Origin: Cupriavidus pauculus
GTDB lineage: Bacteria; Pseudomonadota; Gammaproteobacteria; Burkholderiales; Burkholderiaceae
Length of the DNA stretch: 39,892 bases
Assembly (NCBI RefSeq): GCF_002858765.1
Contig: NZ_PJRP01000006.1
Location: forward strand, 135,387 to 175,278
Direction: 5' to 3'
Part shown: positions 16,486 through 22,885 of the stretch, piece after piece
Numbering within the stretch: the first letter of the stretch is position 1
Layout: the number at the start of each line of letters is the position of its first letter
The notes under the pieces: model-generated
What the model was told of the DNA's origin: nothing
Seen by the model: only the letters and a program-made list of their open reading frames with translations
The model's database searches: none
Position numbers and translations under genes: made by a program

Positions 16486-16995
16486 TTACTCGGACGCGTC
16501 GGTGGGAGAGACAGCGGGCTGGAGCAGGGAAACCAGTTGCATGTCCGAGGGGGATACCAGCCCATCCGCTTCGTCGATCAACGCAGCGCGCACCTTGAGC
16601 CCGTTGACCCGCGAGCGGATCTCCGCCGGGCCCTGACCATCGGGCTTCATATGGGCATCGCCCCACTGCATCAGGCCAACAATCACCGGCAACAGCTCCA
16701 CGGCGGCCCGGGTGGGGCGGTAGCCAAAGCGCTCGCGTTCACCCGGCTCCTTATAGCTGACCTTGCGCAGCAGCCCGGCTTCGGTGAGCGTCTTCAGACG
16801 CGCAGACAGCACTGCGGGCGAACACTGCAGTCGCTCCAGGAAATCGTCGAAGCGATGGATACCGGAAAACACGTCCCGCAAGATAAGAATCGTCCACTTT
16901 TCGCCAATCAGCGATAGCGTTGCCGCAATCGAGCATTGCGCGAAATCCTCGGGAGAGACGGCGGGTGGCAGTAGCGTATCCATGGTTTTGAGCAT
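16486..16995 (-). CDS. HxlR-family transcriptional regulator
   Basis: A 169-residue winged-helix protein of the MarR-related HxlR family. The domain spans about residues 20-115: CSIAATLSLIGEKWTILILR, then FDDFLERLQCSPAVLSARLKTL, the wing KVSYKEPGERERFGYRPT and ELLPVIVGLMQWG. A roughly 50-residue C-terminal extension follows. ATG 16995 is used; ATG 16983 is also possible. It is divergent from the GNAT gene (77-base gap), its most likely target, and points toward the nitrate operon, 344 bases before narK. HxlR proteins often answer to electrophiles or redox signals; no conserved redox cysteine beyond Cys21 and one further Cys is evident. Confidence 0.87.
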   Translation of the reverse strand: MLKTMDTLLPPAVSPEDFAQCSIAATLSLIGEKWTILILRDVFSGIHRFDDFLERLQCSPAVLSARLKTLTEAGLLRKVSYKEPGERERFGYRPTRAAVELLPVIVGLMQWGDAHMKPDGQGPAEIRSRVNGLKVRAALIDEADGLVSPSDMQLVSLLQPAVSPTDASE

Positions 16996-17011
16996 AGCAC
17001 TCTAACTTCAT

Positions 17012-17039
17012 TTGAAAAAGTCAGGGTTTGAACTATAGT
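17012..17039 (+). promoter_or_regulatory. sigma-70 promoter of the GNAT gene
   Basis: TTGAAA (17012-17017), 16-base spacer, TATAGT (17034-17039). The heptamers ACTTCAT (17005-17011) and ATGAAGT (17054-17060) form an inverted repeat around the promoter, and AAGTCAGGG occurs twice (17018-17026, 17057-17065). These are candidate HxlR sites in the divergent region. Confidence 0.6.
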
Positions 17040-17072
17040 CCTGCCTACGAAATATGAAGTCAGGGGTGGGCC

Positions 17073-17696
17073 ATGAGTGATGTGGACGGCGCAGGTGACG
17101 ACAGGGCAAGTTCGCGGATTCGCGAGGAAAGCTGGAGGGCGCGCGGTGGCAGGCAAGTGACGGTGCGCGCGGTACGACCGGCTGACCGCGAAGGGCTGCG
17201 TACGTTTGTTGACGGCCTGTCGCGCGAAAGCCGCTACTACCGCTTCCTGACGGGCGGGCGGGTGGCTGACGAGGTCATCCGGGGCTTTGTCGCCCACCAT
17301 CCGCAGCGCGATGTCGCCGTGGTGGTGACGGTGCGCGGCGAAGATGGCGCCGAATCGATCGTCGCCAACGCCGAGTATGTGGTGAACACCGAAAACGTGG
17401 CGGAACTGGCCGTGGTGGTGGCGGACGACTGGCAAGGGCAGGGGTTGGGCCGACGGCTGATCCAACGGCTGCAGCAGATTGCGCGGGCCAGCCAGTTGCA
17501 GGGTATGCGTGGCGACGTGCTGAGCGAAAACCGGCGCATGCTGGCCATCATGCGTGACTGTGGATTTGCCGCCCGCCGCAATCCCGATGACAGCTTTCTG
17601 CATGAGGTCAGCCTGTCGCTGGTCGATGCGCGCGTCAGCGCGCCCCGGCCGCAGCGCGAGCACCGGCTGCCGCGCGACTGGTTCGCGGGCAACTAG
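17073..17696 (+). CDS. GNAT-family N-acetyltransferase
   Basis: A 207-residue protein with one GNAT domain (about residues 28-175). It opens VTVRAVRPADREGLRTFVDGL; the acetyl-CoA pyrophosphate loop is DDWQGQGLGRRL, matching Q/R-x-x-G-x-G/A. LSENRRMLAIMRDCGF, typical of the domain's later half, follows. Similar domains occur in Pat-type protein acetyltransferases, but there is no acyl-CoA synthetase or cyclic-nucleotide part, so the substrate is unknown. A strong sigma-70-like promoter and a GGGGTGGG ribosome-binding site precede it. Divergent from the HxlR gene, which probably controls it. Confidence 0.85.
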   Translation: MSDVDGAGDDRASSRIREESWRARGGRQVTVRAVRPADREGLRTFVDGLSRESRYYRFLTGGRVADEVIRGFVAHHPQRDVAVVVTVRGEDGAESIVANAEYVVNTENVAELAVVVADDWQGQGLGRRLIQRLQQIARASQLQGMRGDVLSENRRMLAIMRDCGFAARRNPDDSFLHEVSLSLVDARVSAPRPQREHRLPRDWFAGN

Positions 17697-17734
17697 CCTG
17701 CACAGGGCGCTGCGTAGGGCGGTTTGGCGGGCGG

Positions 17735-18601
17735 TTAGCTCTTGCCGCGCGACGTCGCGGTACAACCGATCGACGCGGTGATGATGGCGGCAATGGCCAC
17801 CCACTGGATCGTCGTCAACTGCTCGTGCAGGAATGCCAGCCCGGCCAGCGCACCCATGGCCGGCTCCAGGCTCAGCAGGATGCCAAATGTCCTGCGTGGC
17901 AGCCGCTTCAGCGCCACCATTTCCAGCGAATACGGAATCGCACTCGACATCAAGCCGACCGCCAGGCCGGAGAGCAACAGGCTTGGGCTGAAGATCTGCG
18001 TGCCGGCATGGGCCAAGCCAAATGGCAGGGCGACCAGCGCCGCCATGGTCATGCCCAGTGAAGTCGCCTGGCCGCCGTGCGCGTTGCCCGCCATCTGGCC
18101 GAACACAATATAGAGCGCCCAGCCAACGCCGGCCGTCAACGCATAGCCGATACCCACGGGATCCAGGTGCGTGGAGGTCTCGCCCAGTGGCAGAAGCAGG
18201 ACAAGGCCAGCCACGGCACAGGCGATCCAGAGAAAATCGATGGCCTTGCGCGACGACAACACCGCAACGGTCAGCGGCCCGGTGAATTCGATGGCGATCG
18301 CCAATCCCAGCGGGATGGTGCGCAGCGACATGTAGAACAGCAGATTCGTCGCACCGAGCGCTGCGCCATACAGGGCAATGGCCCGCGCATGCTTGCCCGA
18401 CAGGGCGAAGCGCCACGGTCGCCAGACCGCAATCAGGATCAAAGCCGCAAAGCCGACGCGCAGCGCAACCGTGCCTTGCGCGCCAACGGCGCCGAACAGG
18501 CTCTTGGCAAACGACGTCCCGATGCATAGCGACGCCATGGAGCCGATCAGGGCCAGCACGGCCAGCAGGGTTTCGCTCTGCGTGATGCGGGTGAGGGGCA
18601 C
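17735..18601 (-). CDS. rhtA: RhtA-like threonine/homoserine exporter (EamA/DMT family)
   Basis: A 288-residue, ten-helix inner-membrane protein of the drug/metabolite transporter superfamily with two EamA repeats. Agreement with E. coli RhtA is close in ASLCIGTSFAKSLFGAVGA, IPLGLAIAIEFTGPLTVA, ALPFGLAHAG and SAIPYSLEMVALKRLPRRTF. RhtA exports threonine, homoserine and some amino-acid analogues. The only usable start is GTG 18601, one base after AAGGA, an unusually tight spacing. Divergent from the SDR gene across about 230 bases in which I see no gene. Confidence 0.85.
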   Translation of the reverse strand: MPLTRITQSETLLAVLALIGSMASLCIGTSFAKSLFGAVGAQGTVALRVGFAALILIAVWRPWRFALSGKHARAIALYGAALGATNLLFYMSLRTIPLGLAIAIEFTGPLTVAVLSSRKAIDFLWIACAVAGLVLLLPLGETSTHLDPVGIGYALTAGVGWALYIVFGQMAGNAHGGQATSLGMTMAALVALPFGLAHAGTQIFSPSLLLSGLAVGLMSSAIPYSLEMVALKRLPRRTFGILLSLEPAMGALAGLAFLHEQLTTIQWVAIAAIITASIGCTATSRGKS

Positions 18602-18830
18602 TTCCTTGTCCTGGTGCGGTAAGCCCGGCTACGGGCGGTGCGGCATCTTGCCCGAACATCGACCGGGCTGCCATGCACAGATGCCGGTGCCGCTTGCTGT
18701 ACAGTTGGCCGCCACGGGCGGGCGCCCAAGCCGACGCAAATGCAGGCACCGCAGCGGGCACCACAGCAGGCGCTGGCGGAGTCCCGGCCAACGCACTATG
18801 GTGGAAGGACCGTTTTTCCCGGAGTTCACC

Positions 18831-19550
18831 ATGGAAGCCAAGGCATCGCGTCGTCATGTGGTCATTACCGGAGCCGCGGGCGCCCTAGGTCGTGCCGTGG
18901 CCAGCCGGTTCGCCGGGGAGGGGGCGCGGCTGGCGCTGATCGACCACAACCTGCAGCACCTGCAGAGCGTGTTCGCGCATCCCGAGCCTGACCACGGCGG
19001 CACGCTGCTGCACGCGGCCGACGTGACGTCGGATGCCGCGATGGCGCCGGTGGCCGCCGCCATCCTCGACGCATTCGGCACGGTCGATGTGCTGGTGCAC
19101 GTGGCCGGGGGCTTCGAGATGGGCGATCCCACCCACACCCTGAGCCGTGAATCCTGGCTGCGCATGATGGACCTGAACGCTTGGTCGTTCGTCGCCGTGA
19201 CGGGCCACTTCATTCCGGCCATGATGTTCCAGCGCGGCGGGAAGGTAGTAGCCGTCTCGGCACGCGGCGCCGCCCATGGCGCGGCAACGATGGGCGCCTA
19301 TACCGCGTCCAAGAGCGCGCTGCAGCGACTGGTGGAAAGCCTGTCGCACGAAGTCAGGGGCTCGGGCATCAACGTCAACAGCATTGCGCCCAGCATTCTC
19401 GATACGCCCGCCAACCGCCAGGCAATGCCATCGGCCGATCCTGCGCAGTGGGTGTCCACCGGTGCCGCCGCCCGCGCGGTGGCGTTCCTGGCATCGGACG
19501 GGGCCGAGGCCATGCACGGGCAGCATCTGGTGCTGGACGGATTGAGTTGA
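18831..19550 (+). CDS. short-chain dehydrogenase/reductase (SDR) family oxidoreductase
   Basis: A 239-residue classical SDR. Cofactor motif TGAAGALG at residues 13-20, acidic residue after the second strand (LIDHN), so NAD(H) is more likely than NADP(H). The catalytic set is a serine near 142 (VVAVSARG), Tyr near 157 and Lys near 161 (YTASK). The family motif NVNSIAPSILDTPANR follows. ATG 18831 has GGAG nine bases before it; an in-frame ATG at 18798 would add 11 residues but lacks such a site. Substrate unknown; the neighbours give no pathway. Its 3' end faces the first PIN-toxin gene 14 bases away. Confidence 0.88.
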   Translation: MEAKASRRHVVITGAAGALGRAVASRFAGEGARLALIDHNLQHLQSVFAHPEPDHGGTLLHAADVTSDAAMAPVAAAILDAFGTVDVLVHVAGGFEMGDPTHTLSRESWLRMMDLNAWSFVAVTGHFIPAMMFQRGGKVVAVSARGAAHGAATMGAYTASKSALQRLVESLSHEVRGSGINVNSIAPSILDTPANRQAMPSADPAQWVSTGAAARAVAFLASDGAEAMHGQHLVLDGLS

Positions 19551-19564
19551 ACGCAGGCCGTGCC

Positions 19565-19960
19565 TCATGGCGCCAACTTCATGCCGATGGCGCGCGCCGC
19601 CTTGCGGTCGAAGGTGGCCGTGTGACGGCAGCCGGCGCTCCGGCAGGATCGTTCGATCAGGCAGTCGGCGAAATCGCTGTACGTTGACTCGAACAGTCGC
19701 AGGGCGGACTTCACGACAGCCTGCGATTCGAGGACGAGATCGGAACTCCGAATCAAATATTCAACGATGTCGATGAGTTCGGGTGGATCGGCTTCGTAGC
19801 GCTTGTCCATGGTCCAGATCAACTCTGCCAGGAAGACGATTGGCACAAATTCGCGCGTGCGGTCGGATAGCGAGTCAAGCAGGGCATCTGCCACCGGTGT
19901 CAGAACCGGATCGTCGCGCGCGAAGTATCTGACGAGGATATTCGTATCCAGGCCGATCAT
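19565..19960 (-). CDS. VapC-like PIN-domain toxin, module 1
   Basis: A 131-residue single PIN domain. The acidic metal-binding residues are Asp5 (IGLDTN), Glu46 (AELIW), Asp97 (SDFADCL) and Asp117 (TFDRKAAR), the set expected of an active ribonuclease. Its ATG overlaps the antitoxin stop codon by four bases (ATGA). VapC toxins cleave tRNA or rRNA and arrest growth when the antitoxin is lost. It is a clear paralogue of the PIN protein at 22146-22574, sharing IGLDTN, AEL.W, DFADCL and FDR.AAR. Confidence 0.85.
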   Translation of the reverse strand: MIGLDTNILVRYFARDDPVLTPVADALLDSLSDRTREFVPIVFLAELIWTMDKRYEADPPELIDIVEYLIRSSDLVLESQAVVKSALRLFESTYSDFADCLIERSCRSAGCRHTATFDRKAARAIGMKLAP

Positions 19961-20352
19961 GCGAAGCTCCGAAGATAACGCTTCACTGCGGCTTGCGCGA
20001 CGGTCTCGTTCAATTCTTCAATCGTGGGTGCTGGCCCGGTTCCGCGGCCAGCCAGGCACCCCTTCAAGTCCTTGATCGAGCAGGTTTGCCCGGGTTTGAG
20101 CTTGGGCAAGCGACGCACTACCGGCGTCTTGATGCCATCCCGCCGTTCCCTTGTCTCGGCCGCATCTGCCGCGGCGCTGATCTCTTCCGCCGTGGGCGGA
20201 GCCCTGCGACTGGTAGTGAACCGCTTCAGATCCCTGACCGAACCGGTTGTTTCGGGCTCGGATGTCGATGGATGCAGTGTGTCGCGCCGATGGCCTTTGG
20301 CCACAGTCCCAACGTCGTCCAGCGCAAATTGCTGTTCTGCTTGATGTTGCAT
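19957..20352 (-). CDS. putative antitoxin of PIN module 1, with an internal duplication
   Basis: A 131-residue hydrophilic protein directly upstream of, and four bases overlapping, the PIN toxin gene. I see no AbrB, Phd, RHH or HTH domain. Instead two copies of a 30-odd-residue unit are visible: SVRDLKRF...PPTAEEISAAAD (about residues 38-70) and SIKDLKGC...APTIEELNETVA (about 92-125). The C-terminal PTIEELN matches LTIEEMN in the second module's antitoxin, so this segment probably binds the toxin. ATG 20352 (MQHQAEQQ) is preferred for its GAGGGG ribosome-binding site. Identification as an antitoxin is by position and the shared motif. Confidence 0.68.
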   Translation of the reverse strand: MQHQAEQQFALDDVGTVAKGHRRDTLHPSTSEPETTGSVRDLKRFTTSRRAPPTAEEISAAADAAETRERRDGIKTPVVRRLPKLKPGQTCSIKDLKGCLAGRGTGPAPTIEELNETVAQAAVKRYLRSFA

Positions 20353-20379
20353 GAAATTGACCCCTCTATTGTTTGGTTG

Positions 20380-20402
20380 GTCAGGCGCGATCCGCACCTG
20401 AC
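20380..20402. promoter_or_regulatory. inverted repeat upstream of antitoxin 1
   Basis: GTCAGG (20380-20385) and CCTGAC (20397-20402) form an inverted repeat with an 11-base centre, 28 bases before the antitoxin start. It is a candidate operator. Confidence 0.4.
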
Positions 20403-20430
20403 GAAACCATTCTGGGTCGCCGTCAGGCAG

Positions 20431-20464
20431 AAAAAAATGGGACGTGTCTCAAAATGCGTCCCAT
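20431..20464 (-). terminator. intrinsic terminator of hipBA
   Basis: On the minus strand ATGGGACG (20464-20457) pairs perfectly with CGTCCCAT (20444-20437) around a 12-base loop, followed by a T-run to 20431. It starts 16 bases after the hipA stop codon. The same sequence is the first copy of a repeat that recurs, degenerate, at 22854-22880. Confidence 0.75.
20437..20464. repeat. repeat copy 1, upstream of PIN module 1
   Basis: ATGGGACGTGTCTCAAAATG followed by CGTCCCAT. It lies 85 to 112 bases upstream of the antitoxin-1 start codon and also forms the hipBA terminator. Confidence 0.5.
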
Positions 20465-20479
20465 GTTGTGGCGCTCCGG

Positions 20480-21787
20480 TCAGCGCCTGGCCAGCCGTGC
20501 CAAAGGCAAGGTTCGCAGCCGTTCGGTGACCACGGTCTTCATCGCGGCGGGCGTCGGCAGCGAATCGAGCAACGCGGGCCAGCGTTCCTGTGCCATCGTC
20601 ACCGCATCCTTCACTGCGGCCATGGCGATGCGCTCCGCAATCCGCGCGCTGCGCGCGAAGTCCCGGTACGTTTCCAGCGTCTGCTGGCGCTGCAGCAGAT
20701 CGATGGCAACGTTCTGCCCGAATGCCGCAAAACCGGGCAGCGCGGCTACGCTGACGATGTCATAGGCCGGCGACAGCTCCGGCATCGTGCCGTTGCGATA
20801 GAGGAACGAGAAGTTCTTGAGGTGGGCGTCGCTATTGCCCAGCAGCGTATGGACGGCTTGCCGCATGAAGAACTGCCGAACGTCTTCGATGCCGCGCACG
20901 CTCAGTCGGTCCAGCAGTCGAACGATGGCGACATAGGCATCGTTGCCCGCGTACTTGCGTGCCGGCATGCGAGTCAGGATCTGGCATCCATCCTCGGCAT
21001 GGACCCGACCACCGGGTTCACGATCGAAGCGGTCCACCGCCAGGAAGTGCAGGTCCGCGCCCAGCGCATCGGCCAGGCCAGGCACGTCGATGGCCGCCAG
21101 TGGCTGCGGGCGGCATACGGCCACCGCCACGCCGGCCGCCTGCGCCAGTTGCATCGACACATATTCGTTAAAGATCTGGCTGTCGTCGTTGCGTGCCGGC
21201 AGCTTGGCAATCAGGTCGGAGAGCCGTCCGTGGGTGGGCATGGTGTAGCGCCTGCCGGCGTGCGCGGTAGATAGCGCCAGCTTGTTCTGCACGCCCGACA
21301 CCGAGGCCGCACCCTCCGTCGCGCCTTCCACGACCGCGATCTCCAGGTTGTCTGCGCCGCCCGTCACCCCGATGGTGCGGACATGATCGGGCAGTGTGTC
21401 GAGGTCGGCAGGGCGCACGGTCAGGGCGCCGGGCAGGTCTTCCCCGGCGGCCGCCAGCACGCCGAAGTCGTCGCGGTCATCCGGGTGATGCCGGGTCGCC
21501 TCCAGCCGCTTGCGCAGTTCGCCCTCGGGCAGTAGCCCGGCGAAGTAGGGAGGGAGTTCGCCGCCGATGTTGTAGAGCGCGGGGTGGAATGGATTCGACA
21601 GGATGGTGCCGGTCAGCGGTTCGTTGCCGGGGACGGTCAGCGAGAGGCTCAGCGTCGGTCGGCCCGGATCGCCGCGAAATTGTTCGCCGGGCACGAAGCG
21701 CGTGGTCCGTCCGGCTTCGCAGAGGTAGCCACACAGCACGCCGTGCAGGTGTACTGACAGGTAGCGGGGCCGGAGTTCGTCGCTCAT
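20480..21787 (-). CDS. hipA: HipA-family serine/threonine kinase toxin
   Basis: A 435-residue HipA-like kinase. The N-terminal subdomain carries LPPYFAGLLPEG (about 77-88); the phosphate-loop region is SVSGVQNKLAL (about 160-170); the catalytic loop is NSDAHLKNFSFLY (about 316-328), followed by the metal-binding SPAYDIVS. All are intact, so it should be active. E. coli HipA phosphorylates glutamyl-tRNA synthetase and causes persistence; the target here is unknown. The gene overlaps hipB by four bases, the usual toxin-antitoxin coupling, and ends at an intrinsic terminator. Confidence 0.92.
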   Translation of the reverse strand: MSDELRPRYLSVHLHGVLCGYLCEAGRTTRFVPGEQFRGDPGRPTLSLSLTVPGNEPLTGTILSNPFHPALYNIGGELPPYFAGLLPEGELRKRLEATRHHPDDRDDFGVLAAAGEDLPGALTVRPADLDTLPDHVRTIGVTGGADNLEIAVVEGATEGAASVSGVQNKLALSTAHAGRRYTMPTHGRLSDLIAKLPARNDDSQIFNEYVSMQLAQAAGVAVAVCRPQPLAAIDVPGLADALGADLHFLAVDRFDREPGGRVHAEDGCQILTRMPARKYAGNDAYVAIVRLLDRLSVRGIEDVRQFFMRQAVHTLLGNSDAHLKNFSFLYRNGTMPELSPAYDIVSVAALPGFAAFGQNVAIDLLQRQQTLETYRDFARSARIAERIAMAAVKDAVTMAQERWPALLDSLPTPAAMKTVVTERLRTLPLARLARR

Positions 21788-22077
21788 GACTCATCCCCCA
21801 GCAGCAGATCGACGGAAGTCGGAGCCGCCCTGTCCGGACCGGCCGCCTTGCCAGCCAGCGTTTGCCGGACTTCCGCCAGATGCTCCTTCGGCACCAGCAC
21901 CCATTCGGCATCGAGCGCCGCAGCGATCGCGTTGAGTGTCGAGGCGCGCACATCCTGTTTGCCGCTCAAGGCTACGGAGAGGTTGGAACTGGCCATGCCG
22001 ATGGTTCGGCCTATGGCCGCGAGAGAGAGTTGACGCAGTGTGCGCAGGGAACGTAACTGAATGTGCAAAGCCGACAT
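21784..22077 (-). CDS. hipB: HipB-like antitoxin, XRE-family
   Basis: A 97-residue protein with a Cro/C1-type helix-turn-helix at about residues 8-62 (LRSLRTLRQLSLAAIGRTIG, SSNLSVALSGKQDVRASTLN, AIAAALDAEWVLVP) and a flexible tail that probably contacts HipA. It precedes hipA with an ATGA overlap. It should neutralise HipA and repress the operon by binding the AT-rich palindrome just upstream. Confidence 0.88.
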   Translation of the reverse strand: MSALHIQLRSLRTLRQLSLAAIGRTIGMASSNLSVALSGKQDVRASTLNAIAAALDAEWVLVPKEHLAEVRQTLAGKAAGPDRAAPTSVDLLLGDES

Positions 22078-22095
22078 GGTAGGGCTTGGGAAGTC

Positions 22096-22117
22096 ATTAT
22101 GTATTGATTATCATAAT
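22096..22117. promoter_or_regulatory. AT-rich palindromic operator/promoter of hipBA
   Basis: ATTATG (22096-22101) and CATAAT (22112-22117) frame a ten-base centre, 19 bases upstream of hipB, inside a strongly AT-rich stretch (about 22095-22160) unlike the rest of the window. Candidate HipB-binding site and promoter. Confidence 0.5.
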
Positions 22118-22145
22118 ACGTAACACAAAATTATGGTTAATCATA

Positions 22146-22574
22146 TTAAACAAGCTGACTGTATCCCATAGGATAGGGGCCAGTGAGCAGAAAGAAGCCC
22201 TCGTTCCTTGCGGCACGCCGGTCGAACATCAATGTCGTGCGGCACCCTTTCTCAGCCGCCGTGCATGCAACCAGACAGTCTGCGAAGTCGCATGCCGTAG
22301 TGGCGTACCGTTTCAGCGCGCGCTCTACAACTTCGTAGGCTTCGACGATGAATGACGGCGCATCAAGCAGGGCCCGGACTGCGCGCCGCACCTCCGTGCG
22401 GCTGGCCCGGTAGCTGCGTGCCAATACCCAGACCAGTTCCGCAACCACTACGACTGAAACGAAGCCCGGGAATGCTGGCGACAACGTGTCCAGAACATCT
22501 CGTGCAAGTTCTGACTGCGCGTCGCCATCATGGGCAAAAAGGCGGACCAGAACGTTGGTGTCGAGTCCGATCAT
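22146..22574 (-). CDS. VapC-like PIN-domain toxin, module 2
   Basis: A 142-residue PIN protein. Acidic residues: Asp5 (IGLDTN), a Glu near 46 (AELVW), Asp near 97 (CDFADCL) and Asp near 117 (MFDRRAAR). ATG 22574 is chosen because it overlaps the upstream antitoxin by four bases, exactly as in module 1, and removes a five-residue extension. It is paralogous to the module-1 toxin but has a longer tail (FLLTGPYPMGYSQLV). Predicted ribonuclease toxin. Confidence 0.84.
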   Translation of the reverse strand: MIGLDTNVLVRLFAHDGDAQSELARDVLDTLSPAFPGFVSVVVVAELVWVLARSYRASRTEVRRAVRALLDAPSFIVEAYEVVERALKRYATTACDFADCLVACTAAEKGCRTTLMFDRRAARNEGFFLLTGPYPMGYSQLV

Positions 22575-22777
22575 CGTGCGGATGACCATGTCTCGGCGAT
22601 GACTGCGTTCATTTCCTCGATCGTCAGCGGCTTCAGATCCGGATGGATGAACCAGCCAACCATATCGAAGATCGTCTTCACCTCATCCAGCAAGGCAAGG
22701 TCGTGGCCAATCCGCTCCCCGGTTGACTGGGCCGATTCGTTCGCTGTGGCAGTGTGGCTGGAATGCGTGGTCTGCAT
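22571..22777 (-). CDS. putative antitoxin of PIN module 2
   Basis: A 68-residue protein starting at ATG 22777, which has AGGAG eight bases before it; a longer frame to 22849 has no such site. The N-terminus is Ser/Thr-rich and probably disordered; the C-terminus reads DLKPLTIEEMNAVIAETW, matching the PTIEELN segment of the module-1 antitoxin. No DNA-binding domain is visible. Antitoxin role is inferred from its position and the four-base overlap with the PIN gene. Confidence 0.65.
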   Translation of the reverse strand: MQTTHSSHTATANESAQSTGERIGHDLALLDEVKTIFDMVGWFIHPDLKPLTIEEMNAVIAETWSSAR

Positions 22778-22853
22778 GGCAATGCTCCTGTTGCTGGCCC
22801 GCACGGTATTGCGCGGGCTAGAAGCAGTCTGCAGGCCGGATCCCGTCATTGAA

Positions 22854-22880
22854 ATGGGACGGTTCTCAAAAATGCCGCCT
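22854..22880. repeat. repeat copy 2, upstream of PIN module 2
   Basis: ATGGGACGGTTCTCAAAAAT followed by GCCGCC: the same orientation and about three-quarters identity to copy 1, but the right arm is altered so the hairpin is lost. It lies 77 to 103 bases upstream of the antitoxin-2 start codon. Confidence 0.45.
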
Positions 22881-22885
22881 CGTCG

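Noticed and set aside
18378..18830. Upstream extension of the SDR protein by about 150 residues
   Set aside because: It is antisense to rhtA and non-coding DNA; the cofactor motif 12 residues after ATG 18831 fits the usual SDR start.
20437..22880. Repeat pair read as attachment sites of an integrated element
   Set aside because: No integrase, tRNA gene or transposase is nearby, and both copies sit at equal distance upstream of paralogous antitoxin genes, so shared ancestry of the modules explains them better.
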